A DNA stretch of 57,568 bases from Anaerolineae bacterium. Lineage in GTDB: Bacteria > Chloroflexota > Anaerolineae > Aggregatilineales > Phototrophicaceae. The stretch lies in assembly GCA_013360465.1 (NCBI GenBank), contig JABWBO010000023.1:1-57568 (forward strand), given 5' to 3'. Positions 19,817 to 27,045 of this stretch are shown here, one piece after another. Position 1 is the first letter of the stretch. Each line of letters begins with the position of its first letter. The notes under the pieces are model-generated. The model ran no database searches and had not been told where the DNA came from. It was given only the letters and a program-made list of their open reading frames with translations. A program made the position numbers and the translations under genes.

Positions 19817-20899
19817 ATGCGCGACAAAAGACCTGTCGATGAGCTGAGCATCGAGGAGCTGGAACGCATCCTCGCCATCCGCAAGCGCGAAGAACGCCAG
19901 AAGCAGCTGGAGCGGATGCGCCGTGCGGGACGCCTGATCGACTCTGCCCAGGAGACCCCCCCCGAAGCGCCTCCAGCGCCGCCGGCGGTCGAACCGGAGT
20001 ATGATCCGGTAGCTTCAGCGCTCAGCGCCATGACCCGCGTCGATCCGCCCCCGCCTGCCAAACCCACGCTGCCCGCGCCGGCGCGTATCACCTTCAACGG
20101 CGAGAACAGCGCGCCCCAGTTCGAGGAAGGCGCTGAGGAGAGGGCGGATTCCCCGAAGATCAGCGTCCGCAAGCGGCGCACCACCATCGACCGGCTGCTG
20201 CTGGTGGTCGAGATTGCCGCCGTGCTGCTGATCGGCGTGATCGGCGTCAATCTGGTCCGGGCGATCACTGCGCTGGAGCAGGAGACGGCATCGGCGCAGG
20301 CGCTCGCCGACGAGCAGCGGCGCGCCGGCATCCCAACCCTGGAACCGACGCCAACGCTGCGCCTGGAACAGGTGGTGCTTCCCGGCGGGCATATCTATCA
20401 GGCTGGGGCGGAACCAGCATTCAACTTCAACGAAGTCCCCGCCCATCTGCACGCCCGCGTGCAGGCGGAATGGATTCAGCCGGTGATCAGCCGTCCGCCG
20501 CAGACCAGCGAGACGGCGCTGTCGCTGATCATCCCGAAGCTCAACCTAGAAGGAGCAATCGTTCAGGGCGTCGATGTCGAGGCGCTCAAGCAGGGCGTCG
20601 GGCAGCTTCCTAACGGCGTCAGCCCCGGCGACGACGGCGGCAACGTCGTGCTGGCGGCGCATAATGATGTGTATGGGCAGCTGTTCCGCTACCTGGATAC
20701 GCTCGCGGAAGGCGACACCTTCCAGATACGCACCCAGACGCGCGCGTTTACCTATCGGGTGACCGGTCAGCAGATCGTCCAGCCCAACGACACCTACGTC
20801 CTGCAGAACCGGGACGGGGCGACGGTGACGCTGATCTCATGCTATCCTTATCAGGTGAACACGCAGCGCATCGTCGTCTTCGCCGACCGCATTTCATAG
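19817..20899 (+). CDS. Sortase (class D/E-like) with long cytoplasmic N-terminus
   Basis: A 360-residue membrane transpeptidase. The catalytic triad of sortases is visible: His282 (LAAHND), Cys342 (TLISCYPY) and Arg351 (TQRIVVFA). A single membrane helix (about residues 127-148) precedes the catalytic domain. The ~120 N-terminal residues are charged and Pro/Ala-rich with a short coiled coil (residues 8-36) and would lie in the cytoplasm. Known sortases join sorting-signal proteins to the cell wall or to each other as pili. In a lineage thought to lack a Gram-positive wall the acceptor is unclear. No LPxTG-like sorting substrate was recognised in the window. Confidence 0.85.
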   Translation: MRDKRPVDELSIEELERILAIRKREERQKQLERMRRAGRLIDSAQETPPEAPPAPPAVEPEYDPVASALSAMTRVDPPPPAKPTLPAPARITFNGENSAPQFEEGAEERADSPKISVRKRRTTIDRLLLVVEIAAVLLIGVIGVNLVRAITALEQETASAQALADEQRRAGIPTLEPTPTLRLEQVVLPGGHIYQAGAEPAFNFNEVPAHLHARVQAEWIQPVISRPPQTSETALSLIIPKLNLEGAIVQGVDVEALKQGVGQLPNGVSPGDDGGNVVLAAHNDVYGQLFRYLDTLAEGDTFQIRTQTRAFTYRVTGQQIVQPNDTYVLQNRDGATVTLISCYPYQVNTQRIVVFADRIS

Positions 20900-20971
20900 G
20901 CGCGCCGGCTGTTCATTTGTGACTTACAGCGCGCTGTCGCCTAGATCAGCGCGCAGGACAGGACTATACTC

Positions 20972-21433
20972 ATGGCGAAGAAGCCCGCCGGCGATCCGAA
21001 TACCCCCGAACGCGACCCCGAACGGCGTCCGAAAATGCCCACCGCCGAACCCGGAACCTACAAGACGCGCTCGGCGGCGTCGCGCCGCGCCGAAGCCCGC
21101 GCCCGTGCCGCCTATCGCGGGACGATGCCGGGCATGGAAGGACCGGAAGACGCCCCAGAACCGCGCATCGCCGTGCGCGATGTCGGCATTCGCGTCAATG
21201 TCGATGCTGAGCAGGGCGTGATCGACCGTGACCGCCAGAGCCGGAAGAAGCAGGCGGCGGAAGTGGAGCAGGCGCTGATCGTGCAGCTGCTGCACAACCC
21301 GACCAAGCAGGTCCCGGTCGAGGCGCTGCGCGCGCAGTACGGCTACGTCGTCGTGGATATTCGCAACATGGCGGTGTTGGCGGCGGGCTTATTCGCGCTG
21401 CTGATCGTCCTGGCGCTGGTTTTGCCTCACTAG
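20972..21433 (+). CDS. Small tail-anchored membrane protein of unknown function
   Basis: A 153-residue protein not recognised as a known family. The first ~60 residues are Pro/Arg/Ala-rich, the middle is charged (residues ~60-110, helical), and a hydrophobic segment fills the C-terminus (about 132-152), so it looks tail-anchored with its bulk in the cytoplasm. It stands between the sortase (72 bases) and the Crp/Fnr regulator (7 bases), so it is probably translated from the same mRNA and may work with the sortase. Confidence 0.6.
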   Translation: MAKKPAGDPNTPERDPERRPKMPTAEPGTYKTRSAASRRAEARARAAYRGTMPGMEGPEDAPEPRIAVRDVGIRVNVDAEQGVIDRDRQSRKKQAAEVEQALIVQLLHNPTKQVPVEALRAQYGYVVVDIRNMAVLAAGLFALLIVLALVLPH

Positions 21434-21440
21434 TTCGACG

Positions 21441-22136
21441 ATGTTCGACTGGTGCGCCATCCCGTTTTTTCAGGGGCTTGCGCTGTCCGATGTGGAGCGC
21501 ATCGAGCGCGCCGCCCACCGCAAGCGCTATCAGGCGGGGGCGGTCATCTTCAACGAAGGGGAGTGCTGCGCCGGCTTCTTCGTCGTCGCCGAAGGCTTGG
21601 TGCGCATCTACCGCGTCAATGCTGAAGGGCGGCTGCACACGCTCAGCCTGCTTCGCCCGCCTTCCACATTTAACGAGGTCGCCGCGGTCGATGGCGGGGC
21701 AAACCCCTTCGACGCGGTAGCGGTCACCCATGCCGAACTGTTGATCATCAGCCACGAAAACCTGATCAATCTGATGGCGTCGGAACGCCGCCTGCTCAAC
21801 AACACGGTGCAGGCGCTCGCGCACCTCAACCGCGAGTACATCGAGCGGCTGGAAGACATGACCTTCCGCACCATCCCTTCCCGGCTGGCAAAACTCTTCC
21901 TGCACGAGACGACCTATGCCGACCAGATCGCCCAACTGCCTTCACAGCTCACCCAGGAGGAGATGGCGTCGATCCTGGGTACGACCCGCGAGGTCGTCGG
22001 GCGGGCGCTGCGGGGCTTGATGAATGCCGGTCTGCTGCGCAAGCATGGGCGCAGCTTCGTGATCGTCGACCGCGCCGGTCTGGAAGCGCTGGCAGAGACG
22101 AACGCCCTTCCGAATGTCCTTAAACAGAAAATTTAA
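21441..22136 (+). CDS. Crp/Fnr-family transcriptional regulator
   Basis: A 231-residue regulator with an N-terminal cyclic-nucleotide-binding-like beta-roll (about residues 8-120, with GAVIFNEGE and the GLVRIYRVN strand) and a C-terminal winged HTH (TQEEMASILGTTREVVGRAL) of the Crp type. The Cys pattern of oxygen-sensing Fnr is absent, though two cysteines occur in the ECCAG turn. The classical cAMP-contact motif RSA is also not evident, so the effector is unknown. A 9-bp inverted repeat upstream of the ferredoxin gene about 100 bases downstream is a possible target. Confidence 0.88.
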   Translation: MFDWCAIPFFQGLALSDVERIERAAHRKRYQAGAVIFNEGECCAGFFVVAEGLVRIYRVNAEGRLHTLSLLRPPSTFNEVAAVDGGANPFDAVAVTHAELLIISHENLINLMASERRLLNNTVQALAHLNREYIERLEDMTFRTIPSRLAKLFLHETTYADQIAQLPSQLTQEEMASILGTTREVVGRALRGLMNAGLLRKHGRSFVIVDRAGLEALAETNALPNVLKQKI

Positions 22137-22238
22137 CCGCTGTAAAAATAATCTGCCGCAGACAGCGATCCTTCGCATTACACCGTTAAAACCAGTTCTC
22201 AAAATCCAACAAAAGTTCCAGATCAAGCGGTTAATTCG

Positions 22239-22273
22239 CGCTAGATTCAGCAGGTATACGACGAAATCTAGCG
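22239..22273 (+). promoter_or_regulatory. 9-bp inverted repeat upstream of the ferredoxin gene
   Basis: CGCTAGATT (22239-22247) and AATCTAGCG (22265-22273) are perfect complements 17 bases apart and end 4 bases before the SD. It may be an operator, for example for the adjacent Crp/Fnr regulator, or an mRNA hairpin that controls access to the SD. Confidence 0.5.
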
Positions 22274-22289
22274 TTGTGGAGGTTTTTCC

Positions 22290-22640
22290 GTGACTCACAT
22301 CATCACCAGCCTGTGCCTGCGCGACGGCGCGTGCGTGGAAGTCTGCCCAGTCGAATGCATCGTCCCCGGCAAGCCGGAGAGCGAATGGCCCTGGTATTTC
22401 ATCGACCCGGACACCTGCATCGACTGCGGCGCGTGCGTGCCCGAATGCCCGTTTGAAGCGATCTTCATCGAGGAAGAAGTCTCCGCCGCCTACAAGATGG
22501 CAGCCGGTCAGGAGCGTGTGCCGTTCGACAGCAAGGAACGTATCACCGGCGCAGACGGCGAAGTGGTCGATCTGACGGTGGACATCCAGCCGAACTACGA
22601 CTTCTTCCAGAACGGTCCCGGCTACGACGCGCTCGGATAA
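22290..22640 (+). CDS. Ferredoxin with two Fe-S clusters
   Basis: A 116-residue soluble electron carrier. Cysteines sit at 9, 15, 19 and 23 (CxxxxxCxxxCPxxC) and at 43, 46, 49 and 53 ([12 protein letters not shown]). The second is a classical [4Fe-4S] motif. The first lacks the leading CxxC, as in 7Fe ferredoxins carrying one [3Fe-4S] and one [4Fe-4S] cluster, but its first loop is two residues shorter than in Azotobacter FdI. The ~55 residues after the clusters are acidic. The GTG start is supported by GGAGG at 22278-22282. Partner redox enzymes are not adjacent. Confidence 0.9.
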   Translation: MTHIITSLCLRDGACVEVCPVECIVPGKPESEWPWYFIDPDTCIDCGACVPECPFEAIFIEEEVSAAYKMAAGQERVPFDSKERITGADGEVVDLTVDIQPNYDFFQNGPGYDALG

Positions 22641-22643
22641 TTC

Positions 22644-22740
22644 TGAGGGATGAGGAATGAGGGATGAGGAGTAAGCCGCGGATCGTCCTCGTGATGATCA
22701 CGAGTTCGCTCCTCGTTTTTCCGTCATTCCTCATCCCTCA
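22644..22740. repeat. Long nested inverted repeat / likely terminator after ferredoxin
   Basis: A 17-bp perfect inverted repeat (TGAGGGATGAGGAATGA at 22644-22660 and its complement at 22724-22740) encloses a 17-base palindrome (22688-22704) and a further GAGGAG/CTCCTC pairing followed by GTTTTT. The left arm is itself built of a degenerate GATGAGG(A/G) repeat. It fills the gap between the ferredoxin and the next gene and could end transcription or be a mobile repeat unit. Confidence 0.65.
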
Positions 22741-22753
22741 CTCCTGATCTTCC

Positions 22754-23563
22754 TTGCCTACCCTCTACCTGATCGCCCTCCCCACTGAAAACCTGGACGA
22801 CATCAGCCTGCGGGCGCTGCGTCTGCTGCGCGAGACCTCCGCCGTAGCTGCCGCCGACCGTCCGGCGCTGGAGGCGCTGCTGGCGCATCATGCGGTCAGC
22901 GCCCGACAGATCATCGACCTCGCCGATGTCCTGACTGCGCTGGCAGCCGGCGATGTCGTGCTGATAGGCGTCGGCGAACTGCCGGGGATCGCCGACGACA
23001 GCGGTGCGGAGGTGATCGGCGCGGCGCTGGCGCGCGGTATTCGGGTCGAACCGATCCCGGGCGTGAGCCTGGCGATCACGGCGATGGTGCTTTCGGCGCT
23101 GCCGCCGGATCGATTCATCTACGCTGGCAGGCTGTCAGCGTCGCTGCCCGCAGCCGACCTGCTGAAGCGCTACGAAGCGGAGCGCGCCACGCTGATCGTG
23201 ACTGCCCGCGCCGACCATGTGCCCGCCGTCTTGAGGGCATTGCGCGGCACGTTAGGCGACCGCCCCGCCTGCATCGTCTATCGACCTGGCGCGCCTGACG
23301 GCGTGATCCTGCGCGGCAGCCTGACCCTGCTGGCAGCGGAAGACGCTTTCCCCTGGCGGGCGGATGGCGGCGACGCGGCGTTCGTGATTGGCGGCGCGAC
23401 GGAGCAGGCGGCGCGGGTGTGGGATGAAGACGAAGTGCGGGCGGCGCTGCGGACCCGGTTGGCTGCCGGCGAACCGCTCAGGCTGGCGGCGAAAGCGCTG
23501 GCGGCGGAAACGGGGTGGGACAGACGCCGCATTTACGCGCTGGGCGTCGATGAAAAGGCGTGA
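22754..23563 (+). CDS. Divergent RsmI-like tetrapyrrole-methylase-fold methyltransferase
   Basis: A 269-residue protein related to RsmI, which 2'-O-methylates C1402 of 16S rRNA. The N-terminus (LYLIALPTENLDDISLRAL) and the C-terminal helical tail (LAAKALAAETGWDRRRIYALG) follow RsmI. Several signature sites are altered: PIGNL reads PTENL, the AEDTR motif reads AADRP, and the SDAGTPGISDPG-like loop reads GVGELPGIADDSG. Function as the true C1402 enzyme is therefore uncertain. It starts at TTG (22754) with no strong SD, following a hairpin region. It precedes rpsD, a ribosomal neighbour in keeping with a ribosome-linked role. Confidence 0.7.
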   Translation: MPTLYLIALPTENLDDISLRALRLLRETSAVAAADRPALEALLAHHAVSARQIIDLADVLTALAAGDVVLIGVGELPGIADDSGAEVIGAALARGIRVEPIPGVSLAITAMVLSALPPDRFIYAGRLSASLPAADLLKRYEAERATLIVTARADHVPAVLRALRGTLGDRPACIVYRPGAPDGVILRGSLTLLAAEDAFPWRADGGDAAFVIGGATEQAARVWDEDEVRAALRTRLAAGEPLRLAAKALAAETGWDRRRIYALGVDEKA

Positions 23564-23627
23564 CGCAATTCACCCTGGTAATCGTTCATGCATGCGTTAA
23601 AATGATCGGTACTTCGGCAGTCTGAAT

Positions 23628-23650
23628 CGCGCCTGCGGGCGCGCTTTGTT
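23628..23650 (+). promoter_or_regulatory. GC-rich hairpin in the rpsD leader
   Basis: CGCGCC/GGCGCG form a 6-bp stem with a 4-base loop, followed by CTTTGTTT, 10 bases before the rpsD start. It could terminate the upstream gene or mediate S4 autoregulation; neither is proven by the sequence. Confidence 0.35.
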
Positions 23651-23659
23651 TGAGGAATT

Positions 23660-24286
23660 ATGGCATCCTATCACGGTCCAAAAGCAAAAGTGCAGCGTCG
23701 TTTTGGCGAGGTATTGATCTCGCGCGCGAAATACCAGAAGATTCTGGAGAAGCGCCCCTATCCGCCTGGCGATCACGGGAAAGAAAAGCAGTACCGTTCT
23801 GGACGCCGCAGCGACTTCGGCTTGCAGCTCTTCGAAAAGCAGAAGCTCTCGTTCATCTACAATATCCGTGAGACGCAGATGCGCAGCTACTTCAAGCGCG
23901 CTCTGCAGATGACCGGCAACACCGGCAGCAACCTGCTCATACTGCTGGAACGCCGTCTGGACAACGTGGTCTACCGCGCGGGTTTCGCCGCGACCATCTT
24001 CGCCGCACGCCAGATCGTCAAGCATGGTCACGTGCTGGTCAACGGACAGCGCGTCGATCTGCCGTCGTTCCAGGTGAATCCCGGCATGGTGCTGTCGCTC
24101 ACCGATGCGATGCGCAAGAACGTCCACGTCATCGACGCGCTGGAAAGCACCGCCCACAATCTGGAATACGTGACGGTGAATCGTGAGGCGGTGACCGCAA
24201 CCCTGACCCGTCTGCCTGACCGTAAAGAACTGCCGCTGGCGATTGACGAACAGCTCGTCGTCGAGTACTACAACCGCCTCGGCTAA
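23660..24286 (+). CDS. rpsD: 30S ribosomal protein S4
   Basis: A 208-residue S4, one of the first proteins to bind 16S rRNA in 30S assembly. The N-terminal domain (YHGPKAKVQRRFGE), the RRLDNVVYRAGFA segment and the S4 RNA-binding domain (ARQIVKHGHVLVNGQ) are clear. No cysteine is present, so it is the zinc-free type. In many bacteria rpsD lies in the alpha operon with rpsM, rpsK and rpoA; here it stands alone between a methylase and a terminator. GAGG lies 4 bases upstream of the ATG. Confidence 0.97.
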   Translation: MASYHGPKAKVQRRFGEVLISRAKYQKILEKRPYPPGDHGKEKQYRSGRRSDFGLQLFEKQKLSFIYNIRETQMRSYFKRALQMTGNTGSNLLILLERRLDNVVYRAGFAATIFAARQIVKHGHVLVNGQRVDLPSFQVNPGMVLSLTDAMRKNVHVIDALESTAHNLEYVTVNREAVTATLTRLPDRKELPLAIDEQLVVEYYNRLG

Positions 24287-24326
24287 TCCCCCCCCCAACA
24301 CAGCATCAGGACGCCGCGGCGTTCTG

Positions 24327-24360
24327 AAAAAAGAAGACGCCCCCCGGCGTCTTCTTTTTT
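24327..24360. terminator. Bidirectional rho-independent terminator after rpsD
   Basis: A 15-bp perfect stem with a CCCC loop, with A-run on one side and T-run on the other (stem core GAAGACGCC / GGCGTCTTC). It can stop both rpsD from the left and the convergent SDR gene from the right. Confidence 0.93.
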
Positions 24361-24374
24361 GACGCTATGGCAGT

Positions 24375-25085
24375 TCACGACCGTCCGAAGACTTCGATGC
24401 TCGCCCCGTGAATGCCGCCGGCGGCGTCTGACGCCAGATAGACCAGCGTGTCGGCGATCTGCTCCGGAGTCACCCATTTGGCGAAGTCGGCGTTGGGCAT
24501 ATCCTGCCGGTTGCGCGCCGTGTCGATGATGCTCGGCAGCACGTTGTTGACGTTGATCCCCAAATCGCGCAGTTCCAGCGACATGCTTTCAACGATGCGG
24601 ATCACCGCCGCTTTGCTGGCGGTGTAGGCGGCGGCGTTCTTCTGCCCCTTCAACCCGGACTTGGCGGCGATGACCACGATTCTGCCGCCCTGCCCGCGCG
24701 CTGCCATGTGCGCCGCGACGCGCCCCGCCGTCACGTAGACCGGGCGGACGTTGAGGTTGAACATCTGATCCAGGACCTCGACGCCGGACTCGTGGACCGG
24801 TTGACCGGCAGCATAACCCCCGACCGTGTGGATCAGCACGTTGATCCCGCCAAAACGCTCGGCGGCGCGGGCAAGGATGGCATCGACCGATGCCGGGTCG
24901 TTCAGATCGCCGGCGTCCGCATGGCTTTCCACGTTGAGGGAAGCCGCCAGCGCGTCGCAGTCGCCGGGACTGCGGTCGATCAGCACCAGTTTTGCGCCCT
25001 GGGCGGCGAAAGCGCGGGCAGCGGCGGAACCCAGATTGCCGCGTGCGCCGGTGATCATGACGACTTTTCCGCTCAGGTCAGCCAC
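24375..25085 (-). CDS. Short-chain dehydrogenase/reductase
   Basis: A 236-residue classical SDR with TGARGNLG cofactor loop (residues ~13-20), DLND after the third strand, and catalytic Ser (AAKSGLKG) with YTASK. The usual NNAG motif reads HTVGGYA, a variant seen in several SDR branches. Substrate unknown. The GTG start has GAGGAGGT at 5-6 bases, which makes it secure. It is the last gene of a minus-strand run that begins with a membrane protein. Confidence 0.83.
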   Translation of the reverse strand: MADLSGKVVMITGARGNLGSAAARAFAAQGAKLVLIDRSPGDCDALAASLNVESHADAGDLNDPASVDAILARAAERFGGINVLIHTVGGYAAGQPVHESGVEVLDQMFNLNVRPVYVTAGRVAAHMAARGQGGRIVVIAAKSGLKGQKNAAAYTASKAAVIRIVESMSLELRDLGINVNNVLPSIIDTARNRQDMPNADFAKWVTPEQIADTLVYLASDAAGGIHGASIEVFGRS

Positions 25086-25176
25086 AAACTACCTCCTCGA
25101 AGACGATCCTCACGCACAGTGTAGACTCCGGCGAGACGGGTTCGTTACGTCTCGAACAGGTATTGACCGGCGGACA

Positions 25177-25515
25177 TCATCCTTGAACCGGGCGCAGCTC
25201 GACGAACAGCCCATCGCTCCAACCGTACTTGGCGTCGAAGCGGGCGGCGACAGCGGCGGCGCGTTCCGGCTCGGCACTTGGATCAAGCGCCCGCCCCCGG
25301 CAGTCGAGCGGAGCGGCTTCGCGGCTGCCAATGCTGACTGTCACCCGGTCATTGGCGCGGATGTTCTTCACCCAGTCGGCGCGGTCGCGCCCTTCGCTGC
25401 ACAGATAGTAGGCGTCGTCATAGGAGACGAACCAGATTTCGATCTGGCGCGGCAAGCCGGTGCTGCGCCCTGTCGTGGTCAGGTAAAGAAACTGGCGAGC
25501 GGTCTCTTCCGCCAT
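25177..25515 (-). CDS. Deazaflavin-dependent nitroreductase-family protein (split beta-barrel)
   Basis: A 112-residue small protein of the DDN/FDOR-like or pyridoxamine-5'-phosphate-oxidase-like split-barrel fold (FLYLTTTGRSTGLPRQIEIWFV and YYLCSEGRDRADWVKNI). Relatives bind F420 or flavin and reduce quinones or nitro compounds. The TTTGRxTG start is the hallmark of the deazaflavin-dependent group. Whether this organism makes F420 is not visible here. Its ATG lies 4 bases past the stop of the upstream membrane protein gene, so the two are co-transcribed. Confidence 0.78.
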   Translation of the reverse strand: MAEETARQFLYLTTTGRSTGLPRQIEIWFVSYDDAYYLCSEGRDRADWVKNIRANDRVTVSIGSREAAPLDCRGRALDPSAEPERAAAVAARFDAKYGWSDGLFVELRPVQG

Positions 25516-25519
25516 CGGC

Positions 25520-26203
25520 TCATCTCGCCCTTTGCGGTTGTGTGGGGGTGAATGCGGAATCCTGGAAGCGGGTTTCGCGCCAGGCGATCACGACTTTTAT
25601 GAGCAGCAGGAACAGGACGGTCAAGGCGCTGGAATGGGCGTCCAGCGCTGCGTTGACATAATTCAGATAGGCGAGGAGCGCCGTTCCCAGACCGAGGATC
25701 AGGTAATCGAAGGCGAAGTTCACGATTCCCCGGCGGTTGAAGCGCACCGCCGGGTCGAGGATGCAGATCAGCACGCCCAGCGCCGCGCCGTACAGGCAGC
25801 CATCGACCGCCCCCAGCAGCGCCCTCCGCTGGATGTCGAGCGCGGCGGCGTCCTCGATGGCGGGGACGAGCCACTTCAGCGCCGGCAGATCGAGCGCCGT
25901 ATAGAGGATCGCCGTCAAGGGCAGTGTCAGATAGGCGCTCGCCAATACCGTGCGCCAGTGGAGGACCCATCGCCATTGGCGAGCGATGAACAGATAGCCG
26001 GCGCCCAGGATCAGCCCGCCGATCAGGCAGACCGCCGCGCCCATCGCCAGATCGCCTTCGATGTTGGCGGCGCTTCCTGCTGCCACCCATCCCCGCGCAG
26101 CGGAGATCAGCGCGCAGGCGAGCGACGCTGCCGGGATCGCCAGGAGCGCGGTCCGCAGTCGGTACGAGAAGCCTTCGTTGCCGGGTGAGCCTGGGTGAAT
26201 CAT
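25520..26203 (-). CDS. Multi-pass membrane protein, unknown function
   Basis: A 227-residue protein with about six predicted membrane helices (for example residues ~14-32, 43-70, 85-105, 130-150, 165-180 and 190-210). No catalytic motif was recognised and I do not know the family. It directly precedes the split-barrel oxidoreductase gene with a 4-base gap, suggesting an operon. Start ATG 26203; alternative internal starts cannot be excluded. Confidence 0.6.
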   Translation of the reverse strand: MIHPGSPGNEGFSYRLRTALLAIPAASLACALISAARGWVAAGSAANIEGDLAMGAAVCLIGGLILGAGYLFIARQWRWVLHWRTVLASAYLTLPLTAILYTALDLPALKWLVPAIEDAAALDIQRRALLGAVDGCLYGAALGVLICILDPAVRFNRRGIVNFAFDYLILGLGTALLAYLNYVNAALDAHSSALTVLFLLLIKVVIAWRETRFQDSAFTPTQPQRAR

Positions 26204-26315
26204 CGCGACAGTACCCCCTCAGGCGTGGCGGAGATGGACTCCGGCGTCGCTATCGTCAGGACTTCCTGAATGATAGCATGAATCCATTGCCCGGTAGGGC
26301 AGCGCCGGCGGCAAA

Positions 26316-27011
26316 CTAGCCGCGCTTGATGATCACCTGCACCTGACCCGGACCATGCACGCCGAGGATCAGCTCCATCTCGATGTCACCGGTGCGGCTC
26401 GGTCCGGTGATGAAACAGAAATTGGCGCGCCGGCGAATCGCGTCGAGACCTTCGGCGCGCAGCCCCGCAACCCAGGCTTCCAGGCGGGGGACGATCTGCG
26501 ACTGGCGGATCACGGCGAGATGCACCGGCGGCAGGATGGTCGGGATGCGCCCTCTGCCAGGTCCGGTTGTGAAGCACAGCGTGCCGGTGGTCGCCGCTGC
26601 GGCGTCCGCGCCGGTCAGCCCGACCTGTGCGCCTTCGGCGGCTGCCAGCGTTTCGGCGCGGAACTCGTCGTGCGTCTCTGGCGGGATGATCTCGATGCCG
26701 GCGGCTTTGATCGCCGCTTCCAGCCCTGCGACCGGGATGTGCGCGAAATCCCAGGCGAGGATGCGCCGGGTCTGGTGCGATTCCAGCAGCGCCATCACCT
26801 GATCGCGGGCGGCTTCATCATCTTCGACCACGAACGACTCGCCCTTGAGGTTGGTCATTTCAGTCCTGAAGCGCGCCAGCAGCGCCTCCGGCGTTTCGTC
26901 CTGCTGAACGGTGACGGTCAGGTAGGACGAGGGGCGCGGCGGGGCGTCCGGGAAGGGGCGCTGGGCGGCGCGCAGCTTACCGAGGATATATTCGCGCGAC
27001 GATGCGGTCAT
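26316..27011 (-). CDS. lutC: LutC/YkgG-family lactate utilisation protein
   Basis: A 231-residue LUD-domain protein. LutC is one of three components (LutABC) of the iron-sulfur L-lactate oxidase system. The family signature GVHGPGQVQVIII-like C-terminus (GVHGP) and ADAAAATTGTLCF are present. It lacks Fe-S motifs, as expected of LutC. It follows lutB by 34 bases on the same strand. Confidence 0.87.
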   Translation of the reverse strand: MTASSREYILGKLRAAQRPFPDAPPRPSSYLTVTVQQDETPEALLARFRTEMTNLKGESFVVEDDEAARDQVMALLESHQTRRILAWDFAHIPVAGLEAAIKAAGIEIIPPETHDEFRAETLAAAEGAQVGLTGADAAAATTGTLCFTTGPGRGRIPTILPPVHLAVIRQSQIVPRLEAWVAGLRAEGLDAIRRRANFCFITGPSRTGDIEMELILGVHGPGQVQVIIKRG

Positions 27012-27045
27012 TTTTCTGGCTCCGGGAAGCAGGCGGCGGATGGGA

